64,000 bases of DNA from Streptomyces sp. NBC_01264 (lineage in GTDB: Bacteria; Actinomycetota; Actinomycetes; Streptomycetales; Streptomycetaceae). Positions 45,938 to 55,173 of the stretch are shown here, piece by piece. The stretch's first letter is position 1; every line of letters begins with the position of its first letter. Both the position numbers and the translations under genes were made by a program. The stretch lies in the NCBI RefSeq assembly GCF_026340675.1, contig NZ_JAPEOX010000001.1:620001-684000 (forward strand), in the 5' to 3' direction. The notes beneath the pieces were generated by a model. The model was not told the origin of the DNA. It saw nothing but the letters and a program-made list of their open reading frames with translations, and did no database searches.

Positions 45938-46189
45938 ACCCCCTCCCGGCGCACGGGGCGCGAACCCGGGGCGCACGCGCAGGGCCGCACCCGGGGCGGG
46001 GGGATCCGCCGGCCCGCCCGGCCCGGCAGCGTTCGGTCAATCGGCCGATGCCGGACCGCACCTGCGGAGTGCAAGGTTGAGCCACTCGGGTGATGGGTGA
46101 TAACCCCCGGTGTCCACGGCAGTTGAGCAGCTCGTCCCGCCGAGGGCAGCTATCTCATGCGACAGTGCGACAGAAGAAGGATCCCCCAC
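45938..46189. other. Rodlin upstream region
   Basis: About 250 bases without a gene. A possible promoter (TTGAGC at 46077, 17 bases, ATAACC) lies about 90 bases before the rodlin start. A GC-rich stretch at 45938-46020 shows nothing else I can support. Confidence 0.4.
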
Positions 46190-46600
46190 ATGCTCAAGAA
46201 GTTCATGGCCACCGCAGCCGCCACCGCAGCCGTTCTGGGTGCCGGTGCCGCCGTAGCCTCCCCGGCGATGGCGATCGGCAACGACAACGGCGTCAACACG
46301 GTCAACGGCAACGACTCCTCGCAGCTCTACGGCAACCAGGAGACCTCCGGCTCCATGAGCCCGCAGATGGCCGCCATCCAGGGGTCCCTGAACAAGCTCT
46401 GTGTCGGCCTGCCCGCGAAGGTCAACGCCCAGTCGATCCTGGCGCTGATCAACGTCGGCGTCCAGGACATCCCGATCGCGTCCAACCCGCAGAACCAGCA
46501 GTGCGCGGAGAACTCCACCCAGGCCAAGGGTGACGAGACCGCTTCGCACATCCTGGACAACATCCCGATCCTCGCCGGCAACCTCTCCGCCGGTAGCTGA
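46190..46600 (+). CDS. Rodlin
   Basis: The 136-residue secreted protein has a signal peptide (LKKFMATAAATAAVLGAGAA, cleavage after AMA) and the rodlin pattern: IGNDNGVNTVNGNDSSQLYG as IGNDNGVNTVNGND and SSQLYG, GSMSPQMAAIQGSLNKLCVG, a middle with INVGVQDIPI and the conserved QQCAENSTQAKGDETASHIL. Rodlins organise chaplin fibres into paired rodlets on aerial hyphae and spores. AAGGA lies 8 bases before the ATG. Only one rodlin is present here, where S. coelicolor has a divergent pair. Confidence 0.92.
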   Translation: MLKKFMATAAATAAVLGAGAAVASPAMAIGNDNGVNTVNGNDSSQLYGNQETSGSMSPQMAAIQGSLNKLCVGLPAKVNAQSILALINVGVQDIPIASNPQNQQCAENSTQAKGDETASHILDNIPILAGNLSAGS

Positions 46601-46657
46601 CCCTTCAACGGAGCGCTGGCGCACCACCCTTCGGGGCGGGGCGCCGGCGCTTCGTTT

Positions 46658-46685
46658 TGGTCTAGACCTTGACAGGTCCAGACCA
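46658..46685 (+). promoter_or_regulatory. Paired DasR-type sites in the chitinase promoter
   Basis: TGGTCTAGACCT (46658-46669) and, inverted, AGGTCCAGACCA (46674-46685) match the core of the DasR-responsive element (TGGTCTAGACCA) and the repeat known from Streptomyces chitinase promoters. TTGACA at 46669-46674 overlaps both, as a -35 box. This predicts DasR repression lifted by aminosugar phosphates. Confidence 0.8.
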
Positions 46686-46761
46686 TTCTCGCTTCAGTGG
46701 GCCCAGGTGCTCCCCGCCCGTTGCCCCCCACGGCAACTCCCCCCACTGAAGGAGAACTTCC

Positions 46762-47685
46762 GTGACATCCATCCTGCGCCGCCGCGCCCTCTCGCTGGCC
46801 GCCACCGCCGCGGCCGTCCTCGGCTTCGCCGTGGCCCTCCCCTCCTCCCCCGCCGCCGCGGCTCCCGCCTGCGTCGGCGCGTGGGCCGGCTCCGCCGTCT
46901 ACACCAACGGCATGAGCGCCTCGTACGGCGGCCACAACTGGCTGGCCAAGTGGTGGACCCAGGGCGAGACCCCCGGCACCACCGGCCAGTGGGGCGTCTG
47001 GTCGGACCAGGGCGCCTGCGGGGGCGGCGGGAACCCGAACCCGGACCCGACCACTCCCAACCCGTCCGGATTCGTGGTCAGCGAGGCCCAGTTCAACCAG
47101 ATGTTCCCGAACCGGAACCCCTTCTACACGTACAACGGCCTGGTCGCGGCCCTGTCCGCCTACCCCGGCTTCGCCACCACCGGTGACGACACCGTCAAGC
47201 GGCGCGAGGCGGCGGCCTTCCTGGCCAACGTCTCGCACGAGACCGGCGGGCTGGTGCACATCGTCGAGCAGAACACCGCCAACTACCCGCACTACTGCGA
47301 CGCGAACCAGCCGTACGGCTGTCCCGCTGGGCAGGCCGCCTACTACGGGCGCGGACCCATCCAGCTGAGCTGGAACTTCAACTACAAGGCCGCCGGCGAC
47401 GCCCTCGGCATCAACCTCCTGGCCAACCCGTACCTGGTGGAGCAGGACCCGGCCGTCGCGATGAAGACGGCCCTCTGGTACTGGAACACGCAGAACGGCC
47501 CGGGCACGATGACCGCCCACGCCGCCATGGTGAACGGCGCGGGCTTCGGCGAGACCATCCGCTCCATCAACGGCGCCCTGGAGTGCAACGGCGGCAACCC
47601 GGCGCAGGTGCAGAGCCGGATCAACTCCTACCAGGGCTTCGTCCAGATCCTCGGCACGACCCCGGGGAACAACCTGAGCTGCTAG
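46762..47685 (+). CDS. Secreted family 19 chitinase with chitin-binding domain
   Basis: The 307-residue protein has a signal peptide, a CBM5/12 chitin-binding domain (residues about 36-85: WAGSAVYTNGMSASYGGHNW, KWWTQGETPG, GQWGVW), a Gly/Asn/Pro linker and a GH19 domain with catalytic Glu160 (FLANVSHETGG) and Glu169 (HIVEQN), plus YYGRGPIQLSWNFNY. It hydrolyses chitin outside the cell. GAAGGAG precedes the start and DasR-like sites precede the promoter. Its stop is directly next to the stop of the convergent LuxR regulator. Confidence 0.95.
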   Translation: MTSILRRRALSLAATAAAVLGFAVALPSSPAAAAPACVGAWAGSAVYTNGMSASYGGHNWLAKWWTQGETPGTTGQWGVWSDQGACGGGGNPNPDPTTPNPSGFVVSEAQFNQMFPNRNPFYTYNGLVAALSAYPGFATTGDDTVKRREAAAFLANVSHETGGLVHIVEQNTANYPHYCDANQPYGCPAGQAAYYGRGPIQLSWNFNYKAAGDALGINLLANPYLVEQDPAVAMKTALWYWNTQNGPGTMTAHAAMVNGAGFGETIRSINGALECNGGNPAQVQSRINSYQGFVQILGTTPGNNLSC

Positions 47686-50472
47686 TCAGCGCGGACGGAG
47701 CGTGGTGGCCAGCTGGGCCCGGGACCGGACGTCGAGCTTCTGGTAGATCCGGGTCAGCCGGGCCTCCACGGTCTTCACGCTGACGAACAGCTTCGCGGCC
47801 GCCTCCTGGTTGCTGGCGCCCTGGGCCACCAGCACCGCGAGGCGGGCCTCCGCCTCCGTGAGGGCGGCCAGGGGCCGGGCCCCGCCACCGCCCTCGCTCC
47901 CGGACGGGGAGCGCTCCCGCGCGAGCTCCGCCCACGGGGTCGCGCCGGCGCGGGCGAAGGCCTCGGCGGCCGCCGCGAGGGCGGCGCGGGCGGGCGCGCG
48001 CCGCCGGCGGCGGCGCTCCACCCGGGCCAGGGCGAGCAGCGTACGGGCACGCTCCAACGGCAGTTCGAGGCCCGCGAACCGCTCGGCGGTGTCTTCCAGC
48101 AGGGCGACGGCCGCCTCGGCCTCGCCGTGCGCGGACAGGCACAGCCCCCGGGCCCGGTCCAGGGCGGCGATCACGCTGGTGCGGCCGAGCCCGAGGGCCG
48201 TCGTACGGACCCGGGCCTGCAGCTCGGCGGCCTCATCGGGCGCGTCCGCGGCGACCAGGGCTTCGGCGAGCTCTCCGTGCCAGCGCAGGATCGAGGGGTC
48301 GACCACCTGCTGGGCGGCCTCCAGTTCGGCCACGCGGCGCAGGGTGGCGACGGCCTTCGCGGCCTCACCCGTGGCCAGTTCGACCAGGCCGAGCACGTAC
48401 AGGCCGCGGGAGAGGAAGATCTGGTCATGCTCCTCCTCGGAGGCCTGGATCCCGCGCCGGGCGTATCCGGCGGCGCGCGGGAAACCGCCGCCCATGGCCT
48501 CGGCCATCGCGGCGACGTACCAGGCGGGACCCGGCGAGAGGCCCGCCTCGACCGTCAGACGCAGGGCGTCGCGGGCGTGCGCCGTGGCGGCCGCGCACCT
48601 GCCCCGGCGCAGTTCCACCTCGGTCAGGCTGCGCAGCACTTCGAAGACGTCCTCGGCGGATCCGGTGCGCCGCACCGCGGGCAGCAGCACGAGGAGCTGG
48701 CGTCCGGCGTCGGCGAGCCGGTCGTCGAAGAGGGCGTGGCGTACGGCGAGGTACTGCGGGGCGTTGCGCATGCCCAGCGGTACGTCGGGGGCGGGCAGGG
48801 CGAGGGCCTCGGCGAGGATCTCCTCGGCGTCCCGATCACCGAGGATGCGGCCCATCCGGGCCCGCACGGTCAGCGCCATGGCCTCCGCGACCTGGTCGCC
48901 GCCGCTGCGGGCCAGTACGCCGGCCTGCGCGGCGGCGTCCCGGGAGAGGACGGGGTCGCCGTCGCAGAGGTTGTGCTTCCAGGCGAGCCGCAGCCGGATC
49001 GCGGCCTGCAGGGCGGGGTCTCCCTCAGCGTCGGCCGCGGCGTGCGCGAAGGTCTCGTCGAGGGACCCGAGGGCCTGCCCCTCGGCGTCGATGACGGCGA
49101 GGCGGGCCCGCACCCGGTCCGCGGGCGAGGCGTCGCGGGCGAGCACGGCGCGGGTGGCGCGGCGGGCCAGGTCGGCGCGGCCGGCCCAGCCCGCGTCCTC
49201 GGCGGCGCCGACGAGCCGGGCGAGCTCCTCGCCGGGCAGGTGGCCGGGGGTCCGCTCGGCCGCGAGCAGCCCGAGCTCGGCGGCCAGGGCCCGCTGGCCC
49301 CGACGTCTGCAGGAGGCGGCGGCCCCGGTGATCTCGGCGGCGAGCGCCTCGTCGGGGGCGTCCACGGCCAGCGCCCGGTGGCGTACGGCCTGGACCGGGT
49401 CGTCGACGGCGGCGGCCAGTGCGGCGTGCCCGGCGGCGCGTTCGGGCCAGCCCGCGTCGGCGGCCAGAGCGGTCGGCAGGGCCCCGGCGATGAACCGGAT
49501 GGTGCCGTCCTCCTCCACGGTGAGCAGGGCGGCCCGTTCGGCCGCGGCGAGCTCGGCCTCGGCGTCGGGCCGGCCCGCCCGGCGCAGCAGCGCGGTGGTG
49601 GGGCGTGCGGCGAGGGCGGCGAACAGCAGGGTGCGCCGGGCCTGGGCGGGGACGACCCCGAGCAGTCGGCGGGCCACCTCGCGGGCCTGTCCGGAGACGG
49701 GCAGCGGATCGGCGTGGTGGGCGCCGCCCTCGCGGGAGCCGGCGGCTTCGGCGAGGGAGTGGCCCAGCGCCAGGGCGAGGCGCGGGTTGCCTCCGCTGGC
49801 CTGGTGGATGCGGCCGGCGAGGCGGGCCGGGAGCCCGCGGCGCACCAGTAGTTCGGCGACCTCGTCGGTGCCGAGCGGGGGTACCCGTATCCGGGGGGTG
49901 TCCGGTCCGCACAAGGACTCGCTGAGCGGGGCTCCGCCCTGGACGCACTCGGCGGCGAGGACCCGTACCCGCGGCGGGGTCAGGCGCAGGGCGAAGCGGA
50001 GCAGGTCGGTGCTCTCCACGTCGAGCCACTGGGCGTTGTCGAGCGCGAGCAGGACGGGTCCGCGGGCGGCCAGGGTGCGCAGCACCTCGACGACGGCGAG
50101 GCGCAGGGCGACGTGGTCCCGGCCGGCCCGCGGTGCGTCGGTTTCGCGCCGCAGGAGGGCGATGGCGGTGCGCTGCGGTCCGGAGAGGCTGTCCAGCGCG
50201 GTGGCGGGCACGGAGGCGAGGAGGGCGGCGGCGGCGGCTTCGGGTATCCACCGGTCGGTCGCTCCGGGAGCGAGGCCCAGCACGGTCTCGTGGCGCAGCG
50301 CGGCGGCCTCGGTGAGGGCGCGCAGCACCTCGGTCTTGCCGGAGCCCGCGGGCCCGGTGAGCAGGACGCGTCCGTGCGTGGTCAGCGCACGGTCGACCGC
50401 CTTGATCAGTTCGCCGTGTCCGACGGGCGGTTGTCCGCCCGTCGTGTCAGCGTGCCCCGTCGCCACCCCCAC
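47686..50472 (-). CDS. Large LuxR-family regulator (LAL type)
   Basis: The 928-residue protein has an N-terminal ATPase domain (Walker A LLTGPAGSGKTEV, Walker B VLLALDNAQWLD), a long helical TPR-like middle and a C-terminal LuxR helix-turn-helix (EAEARLAVLVAQGASNQEAA, LFVSVKTVEARLTRIYQKL). These large ATP-binding regulators switch on target operons in response to metabolites. The GTG at 50472 gives a natural short lead to the ATPase domain. The gene is convergent with the chitinase with no gap, so its message must be ended inside or beyond that gene. Confidence 0.92.
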   Translation of the reverse strand: MGVATGHADTTGGQPPVGHGELIKAVDRALTTHGRVLLTGPAGSGKTEVLRALTEAAALRHETVLGLAPGATDRWIPEAAAAALLASVPATALDSLSGPQRTAIALLRRETDAPRAGRDHVALRLAVVEVLRTLAARGPVLLALDNAQWLDVESTDLLRFALRLTPPRVRVLAAECVQGGAPLSESLCGPDTPRIRVPPLGTDEVAELLVRRGLPARLAGRIHQASGGNPRLALALGHSLAEAAGSREGGAHHADPLPVSGQAREVARRLLGVVPAQARRTLLFAALAARPTTALLRRAGRPDAEAELAAAERAALLTVEEDGTIRFIAGALPTALAADAGWPERAAGHAALAAAVDDPVQAVRHRALAVDAPDEALAAEITGAAASCRRRGQRALAAELGLLAAERTPGHLPGEELARLVGAAEDAGWAGRADLARRATRAVLARDASPADRVRARLAVIDAEGQALGSLDETFAHAAADAEGDPALQAAIRLRLAWKHNLCDGDPVLSRDAAAQAGVLARSGGDQVAEAMALTVRARMGRILGDRDAEEILAEALALPAPDVPLGMRNAPQYLAVRHALFDDRLADAGRQLLVLLPAVRRTGSAEDVFEVLRSLTEVELRRGRCAAATAHARDALRLTVEAGLSPGPAWYVAAMAEAMGGGFPRAAGYARRGIQASEEEHDQIFLSRGLYVLGLVELATGEAAKAVATLRRVAELEAAQQVVDPSILRWHGELAEALVAADAPDEAAELQARVRTTALGLGRTSVIAALDRARGLCLSAHGEAEAAVALLEDTAERFAGLELPLERARTLLALARVERRRRRRAPARAALAAAAEAFARAGATPWAELARERSPSGSEGGGGARPLAALTEAEARLAVLVAQGASNQEAAAKLFVSVKTVEARLTRIYQKLDVRSRAQLATTLRPR

Positions 50473-50593
50473 GCACAGCCACCAGCCTCTCGCTCGCCCG
50501 CTCCTGTGGCCTTCCTGTGAGACGCGACAATACGAGGTCGGATGCCCGGCGGGCCGGGATTGTGACGCAGATTCCAGTCACGTGACAGGAAAA

Positions 50594-50638
50594 CCCGCCG
50601 GACCTGCCGATACGTGGGGTATCGGCAGGTCCGGCGGG
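50594..50638 (-). terminator. Perfect 20-bp hairpin terminator
   Basis: Arms CCCGCCGGACCTGCCGATAC and complement enclose the 5-base loop at 50614-50618. On the minus strand TTTTCC follows, making it a textbook Rho-independent terminator for the protease gene. Confidence 0.9.
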
Positions 50639-50697
50639 CTCGTCTGGTCCGTACTATCGCCCCGTCAGGGGTGGTTCGGGTGCGATCGGGACCGGCC

Positions 50698-52506
50698 TCA
50701 GAAGCCGAGGCTCCAGGAGTCGATCTTGCCGGTGTCGCCGCCGGCGTTGTCGTTGACGCGCAGCTTCCAGGTGCCGTTCGCGACCTCGGAGGAGGCGTTG
50801 ACGGTGTAGGTCTGGTTGATGTTGTCGGCGCTGCCGCCGGTGCGGTTGTGGACCGTGTAGGCGGTGCCGTCGGGGGCGATCAGATCGACCTTGAGGTCAC
50901 CGATGTAGGTGTGGACGATGTTCACGCCGACCTTGAGGGCGGCGGGGGCGTTGCCCGTGACCCCGCTGGCGGTGATGGGGCTCTCCACCGTGGCGTTGTC
51001 GGCGATGGCGACGTCCGCGGTGTTCTCGAAGGACGGGGTGGTGGGCGTGGAGGTCACGGCCGTCACGGTCGCGGCCGCGTCGGCGAGACCGGTGCCGCAG
51101 CCGCCGGTGCAGGTGCCGGCCAGCGGGCGGGCGTTCGTCTTGATGGCCGACTCGACCTGCGCCGGGGTGAGCGAGGGCTTGGCGGAGACGAGGAGCGCGG
51201 CGAGGCCCGCGATGTGCGGGGCGGCCATGCTGGTGCCCTGGTACGGCTTGTAGATCTCGGCGCCGGGGGTGGTGGCGCCGTCGTTCAGGATGGAGAGGAT
51301 GCCGTTCTCCGGGGTGGTGACGGTGCCGGGCGTGTCGGTGCCGCGGCGGGTCTCACCGCCCGGGGCGGACACGTCGATGATCGTGCCGTAGTTGGAGTAG
51401 AAGGAGCGGTCTCCGGTGCGGTTGGTGGAGGCCACGTTGATCACGTTGTTGCAGCTGGCGGGCGAGAAGCCGGACGCGTTCGCGTTGCTGTTGCCCGCGG
51501 CCACGACGACGGTGGTGCCGCGGCCGACGGCGGCGTTGATCGCGTTCTGGTAGGTGGCGGTGCAGGCGCCCGAGCCGCCGAGGGACATGTTGATCACCTT
51601 GGCGGGGGTGGCGTTCGCCGGGATGCCCGAGACGGAGCCGCCGGAGGCCCAGGTGATGGCGTCGACGATGTCCGAGGTGGCACCGCCGCACTTGCCGAGC
51701 ACGCGGACGGGCTGGATCTTCGCGCCGTACGCGATGCCCGCGACGCCCTTGGCGTTGCCGGTGGCCGCCGCGATGGTGCCGGCCACGTGGGTGCCGTGCC
51801 AGGAGGAGCCGCTGGCCGTGGAGCCGGTGCCGCATTCGCCGGCTGCGCTCCAGTCTCCCTGGTCGGCCGGGTTGTTGTCACGGCCGTTGCCGTCGCGGGC
51901 GGCGGTGGAGCTGGAGATGAAGTCGTAGCCGGCCACGATGTTGGGGGCCACGTCGGAGTGGGCCACGTAGCCGGTGTCGATCACGGCGACCGTGACGCCG
52001 GAGCCGGTGGTCTTGTCCCACGCCGCCGGAACGTTCATGCCGGCGGTGGGCTCGAAGAGGTCCCACTGCTTGGCGTACTCGGTGTCGTTGGGGGTGACGG
52101 CGAGGGCGTAGGCGCGGGAGTCGGGCTCGACGTAGGCGACGTCGGGGTCGGCGCGGAACTGGGCCATGACGGCGGCCGCGTCGGACGGGGCGCCGAGGGT
52201 GACGAGGGCGGCTCCGGTTCCGAGGCGGCGCTCGAACTTCGCCTTCTTCGAGGCCTTCTTGCCCTTGGCGGCCACGTCGGCGGCGGCGGCGGAGTTGGAA
52301 CCGGCCTCGGCGGCCGAGGTCTTGTAGCCGACGATGAGGTTCTCGGCGGGGGCCGCGGCGGTGGGGGCGCCGGCGGCGGGGAGGGTCCGCGCGGCGGGGG
52401 CGGGATCCGAGGCGGACAGCGCCATGGAGGTGGTGGCGGTGCCGGCGAGCAGGGTGACGGACATCGCCACCACGGATATGAGCCGGCGTCGTCTGGATGC
52501 GTGCAC
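50698..52506 (-). CDS. Secreted subtilisin-like protease with P-domain
   Basis: The 602-residue protein has a signal peptide, an inhibitor-I9-like propeptide (residues about 55-135), a peptidase S8 domain with Asp177 (VAVIDTGYVAHSD), His237 (SSWHGTHVAGT) and Ser426 (GTSMAAPHIAG), and a C-terminal proprotein-convertase P-domain (IVHTYIGDLKVDLIAPDGTA, GTWKLRVNDNAGGDTG). It should be exported as a zymogen and mature in the medium. The GTG at 52506 follows AAGGGA six bases upstream; the longer open frame adds a Pro-rich, signal-free extension. Confidence 0.93.
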   Translation of the reverse strand: MHASRRRRLISVVAMSVTLLAGTATTSMALSASDPAPAARTLPAAGAPTAAAPAENLIVGYKTSAAEAGSNSAAAADVAAKGKKASKKAKFERRLGTGAALVTLGAPSDAAAVMAQFRADPDVAYVEPDSRAYALAVTPNDTEYAKQWDLFEPTAGMNVPAAWDKTTGSGVTVAVIDTGYVAHSDVAPNIVAGYDFISSSTAARDGNGRDNNPADQGDWSAAGECGTGSTASGSSWHGTHVAGTIAAATGNAKGVAGIAYGAKIQPVRVLGKCGGATSDIVDAITWASGGSVSGIPANATPAKVINMSLGGSGACTATYQNAINAAVGRGTTVVVAAGNSNANASGFSPASCNNVINVASTNRTGDRSFYSNYGTIIDVSAPGGETRRGTDTPGTVTTPENGILSILNDGATTPGAEIYKPYQGTSMAAPHIAGLAALLVSAKPSLTPAQVESAIKTNARPLAGTCTGGCGTGLADAAATVTAVTSTPTTPSFENTADVAIADNATVESPITASGVTGNAPAALKVGVNIVHTYIGDLKVDLIAPDGTAYTVHNRTGGSADNINQTYTVNASSEVANGTWKLRVNDNAGGDTGKIDSWSLGF

Positions 52507-52903
52507 GGTGTTCCCTTTCGCGGGCCGCCACAGAACGGGCCTGGACGGCCGGTTGGTGCAGTGTGGGAGGTTGACCGGCGGCCGCGGGGCCGGAACGGGC
52601 TGGTCAGGCCCGCCCGGCCACCGCTGCTGCACACCACGTCGTCGCCCGCCGCAGCGTCGGGGCTAGGCAACCGTGGCACCGGCGAAGGACCGACCTGCAG
52701 CTTCACGCCATGTGGGGTGGGCGCGGGGACTGTTCGGAACGGGGAGGATCGCCGGTGGGCAGACAGTAGGCAAAGCCGGGATGAACGCGATACGGGGAAA
52801 ACCCTTGTCCGCACCCTGCGGGGGCCGTCGTAGGGTGGCCGGAACCCCCGGCGGGCCGCCGGTGAACGGCCGTCCGGGACAAAACGACGAGGAGGTCGGG
52901 AAC
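52507..52903. other. Divergent intergenic region, 397 bp
   Basis: It lies between the divergent protease and iminopeptidase starts. It must hold both promoters. The frames that stay open through it are long antisense extensions without protein character. I see no clear operator or RNA. Confidence 0.5.
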
Positions 52904-53857
52904 GTGGCTGAGCTCTACCCGCCGGTCGAGCCCTACGACAAGGGGATGCTCGACGTCGGCGACGGCAACGTCATCTACTGGGAGGTCTGCGGCAATCCGG
53001 ACGGGAAGCCCGTGCTCGTGGTCCACGGCGGCCCGGGGTCGGGGTGCTCCGAGAACGCCCGCCGGCTCTTCGACCCGGCACGCTACCGGGTGGTCCTGTT
53101 CGACCAGCGCGGCTGCGGCCGCAGCACCCCGCACGCGAGCGATCCGGCGACCGACATGCGGCACAACACCACCGGGCACCTGGTCGCCGACATGGAGCGG
53201 CTGCGCGAGCACCTCGGCATCGGCCGCTGGCTGCTGTACGGCGGCTCGTGGGGCTCCACGCTGATCCTGGCCTACGCCGAGCGGCACCCGGAGCGGGTCT
53301 CCGAGATCGTCATCGCGGCCGTCACGACCACCCGGCGCTCGGAGATCGACTGGCTCTACCGCGGCGCCGGCCGGTTCTTCCCCGAGGCGTGGGAGCGCTT
53401 CCTCGCCGGATCGGGCGTCGCGCGCGACGGCGACCTCGTCGGGGCCTACGCGCGCCTGGCGGCCGATCCCGACGAGGAGGTCCGGGCGAAGGCCACGGCG
53501 GACTGGTGCGCCTGGGAGGACGCGGTGCTCTCCGGCGAGACGAAGGGCGCCTCCCAGCCGTACACCGGCCGGCCGCCGGCGGCCCGGGTCGCCCTCGTCC
53601 GGATCTGCTCGCACTACTTCTCGCACGGTGCGTGGCTGGAGGAGGGCGAGCTGCTGCGCGGGGCCCACCGGCTGGCCGCGATCCCGGGCGTCCTGATCCA
53701 CGGCCGGCTCGACATGGCAGGCCCCCTCGGCACGGCCTGGGAACTGTCCCGCGCCTGGCCCGGTGCGGAGTTGACCGTGGTGGAGGAGGCGGGACACATG
53801 GGCGGAACGGCCACCCTCGACCACGTGCTCGGCGCCCTCGACCGGTTCGCGGGCTAG
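52904..53857 (+). CDS. pip: Proline iminopeptidase
   Basis: The 317-residue alpha/beta-hydrolase has the iminopeptidase layout: VHGGPGSGCSENARRLFDP (oxyanion HGGPG), FDQRGCGRSTPHA, nucleophile Ser115 (LYGGSWGSTLIL), the acidic residue in HGRLDMAGP and His in EEAGHMGG. It removes N-terminal proline from peptides, finishing protein breakdown inside the cell. AGGAGG lies 8 bases before the GTG at 52904. Secreted proteases nearby suggest a role in peptide use. Confidence 0.93.
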   Translation: MAELYPPVEPYDKGMLDVGDGNVIYWEVCGNPDGKPVLVVHGGPGSGCSENARRLFDPARYRVVLFDQRGCGRSTPHASDPATDMRHNTTGHLVADMERLREHLGIGRWLLYGGSWGSTLILAYAERHPERVSEIVIAAVTTTRRSEIDWLYRGAGRFFPEAWERFLAGSGVARDGDLVGAYARLAADPDEEVRAKATADWCAWEDAVLSGETKGASQPYTGRPPAARVALVRICSHYFSHGAWLEEGELLRGAHRLAAIPGVLIHGRLDMAGPLGTAWELSRAWPGAELTVVEEAGHMGGTATLDHVLGALDRFAG

Positions 53858-53931
53858 GCCGTCCCTATCGGGTCCTGCCCGGCCCGGCTGAGACGCGCCC
53901 AGGAGGCCTGGTGCCGCCCGGTGGGACCGGC

Positions 53932-54684
53932 TCAGGCCCCTCGCGCGTCCGACGGCGGATTGAGCTTGCGGAAGTACGTCCAGCTGGTCTCGTTCGGCTC
54001 CGTCCACTTCTCGGGCGCGTGGGCGAACTCCGGGTGGCGGGCGGCGATGTAGGCGCGGGTCCGCTCCGGAACCTCCACGTAGGAGGCGAGTTTGCGGCCC
54101 CGGCAGTGGAAGGTGAGCCCGCCGGGGAGCGCTCCCTGTTCCATCCAGGGCAGCCAGGGCGACATCCGGGTCCAGGACATGGTGGAGGGCACGCTGGGCT
54201 CGTCGGTGGTGAGGACCGAGGCGGGGGCGAAGAACTGGAAGAGCTCCAGGGCCCGGTAGGTGTCGTCGGCCGAGTTCGCCGGGTACTGCGCCACGGGCAG
54301 CGGGGACGGGTAGGCGAGCGGGATCTCCAGGCTGAAGCAGACCTGGTCGCCCAGTTCGGTCATGGGGACCGGGAAGGGGCGCCACTTCTGGTTCGCGGGA
54401 TCGTTCCAGACGTGGATCACCGGCTTGTCCTCCCAGGTCTCCAGGATCTCGCGCGTCAGCGGGTCCAAGTAGAAGGCGGCCTCGCGGGTGAGGAGTTGGT
54501 AGGTCCCCGGCGTCTCGTCCTCCACCAGCCGTGCCACGTTCAGGCCTTCGAATCCGAGGAGGCGCCGGTAGGGCTCGCCGGGAGCCCAGGCGTGGACGTC
54601 TCCGGTCCACCAGAAGGTGACCTCGGATCCGTCCAGGGAGGCACGGGTACGGGCGAGGGCCTGCAGGAGCTGTTCGGGTGTCAT
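53932..54684 (-). CDS. DUF1838-like protein
   Basis: The 250-residue protein has no signal peptide and carries the aromatic-rich DUF1838 pattern: EVTFWWTGDVHAWAPGEPYR, LEIPLAYPSPLPVAQYP, TMSWTRMSPWLPWMEQG and EPNETSWTYFRKLNPP. Function is unknown. The ATG at 54684 is chosen because the sequence upstream is Arg-rich and unlike the family. It is divergent from the small monooxygenase gene, 139 bases away. Confidence 0.82.
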   Translation of the reverse strand: MTPEQLLQALARTRASLDGSEVTFWWTGDVHAWAPGEPYRRLLGFEGLNVARLVEDETPGTYQLLTREAAFYLDPLTREILETWEDKPVIHVWNDPANQKWRPFPVPMTELGDQVCFSLEIPLAYPSPLPVAQYPANSADDTYRALELFQFFAPASVLTTDEPSVPSTMSWTRMSPWLPWMEQGALPGGLTFHCRGRKLASYVEVPERTRAYIAARHPEFAHAPEKWTEPNETSWTYFRKLNPPSDARGA

Positions 54685-54823
54685 ACCGGGCCACTCTGCG
54701 CGGTCGGCCCGGACCGGGCAAGAACCGGACCGGCCATGCGGGGGCCCGGCAGTGGCCGGACGGCGGCTCGGCCGGCGGAAAAACCTTTCCGCAGCCCGGT
54801 CCGGTCGATCTAGTCTTCGACCC

Positions 54824-55126
54824 ATGCCATCGACAGTTCGACTCCTGATCCTCATCACCACCCTCCCGGGCCGCGGCCGGGAGCAGTGGGAGGCCTACGA
54901 GCGCCTCGCGCCGGTCGTGCGCGCCGAGGAGGGTTGCCTCCGCTACGACTTGCATCCGGTGAGCGGCGATCCGGACCGGTTCGCCCTCATCGAGGAGTGG
55001 TCTTCCCGGGCGGCCCTCGCCGCGCACGACGTCACCCCGCACATGATCGAGGCGGACGCGGCGAGCCCCTCGTTCCGCGCGGGACCCGCGGAGGTGATCG
55101 AGCTCGACGCGGCGCTGCCGGTCTGA
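54824..55126 (+). CDS. Antibiotic biosynthesis monooxygenase (ABM)-domain protein
   Basis: The 100-residue protein is one ABM/ferredoxin-like domain: LLILITTLPGRGREQWEAYE, RAEEGCLRYDLHPVSGDPDR, ALIEEWSSRAALAAHDVTPH. It resembles YgiN-type quinol monooxygenases, small cofactor-free dimeric enzymes that oxidise quinols or polyketide intermediates. The true substrate is unknown. No strong ribosome site is visible before the ATG. Confidence 0.86.
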   Translation: MPSTVRLLILITTLPGRGREQWEAYERLAPVVRAEEGCLRYDLHPVSGDPDRFALIEEWSSRAALAAHDVTPHMIEADAASPSFRAGPAEVIELDAALPV

Positions 55127-55173
55127 GCCGGTCCCCCGGCCGGGGGGGGGCTTCGTCCGTGCGCCTGCCGGTC

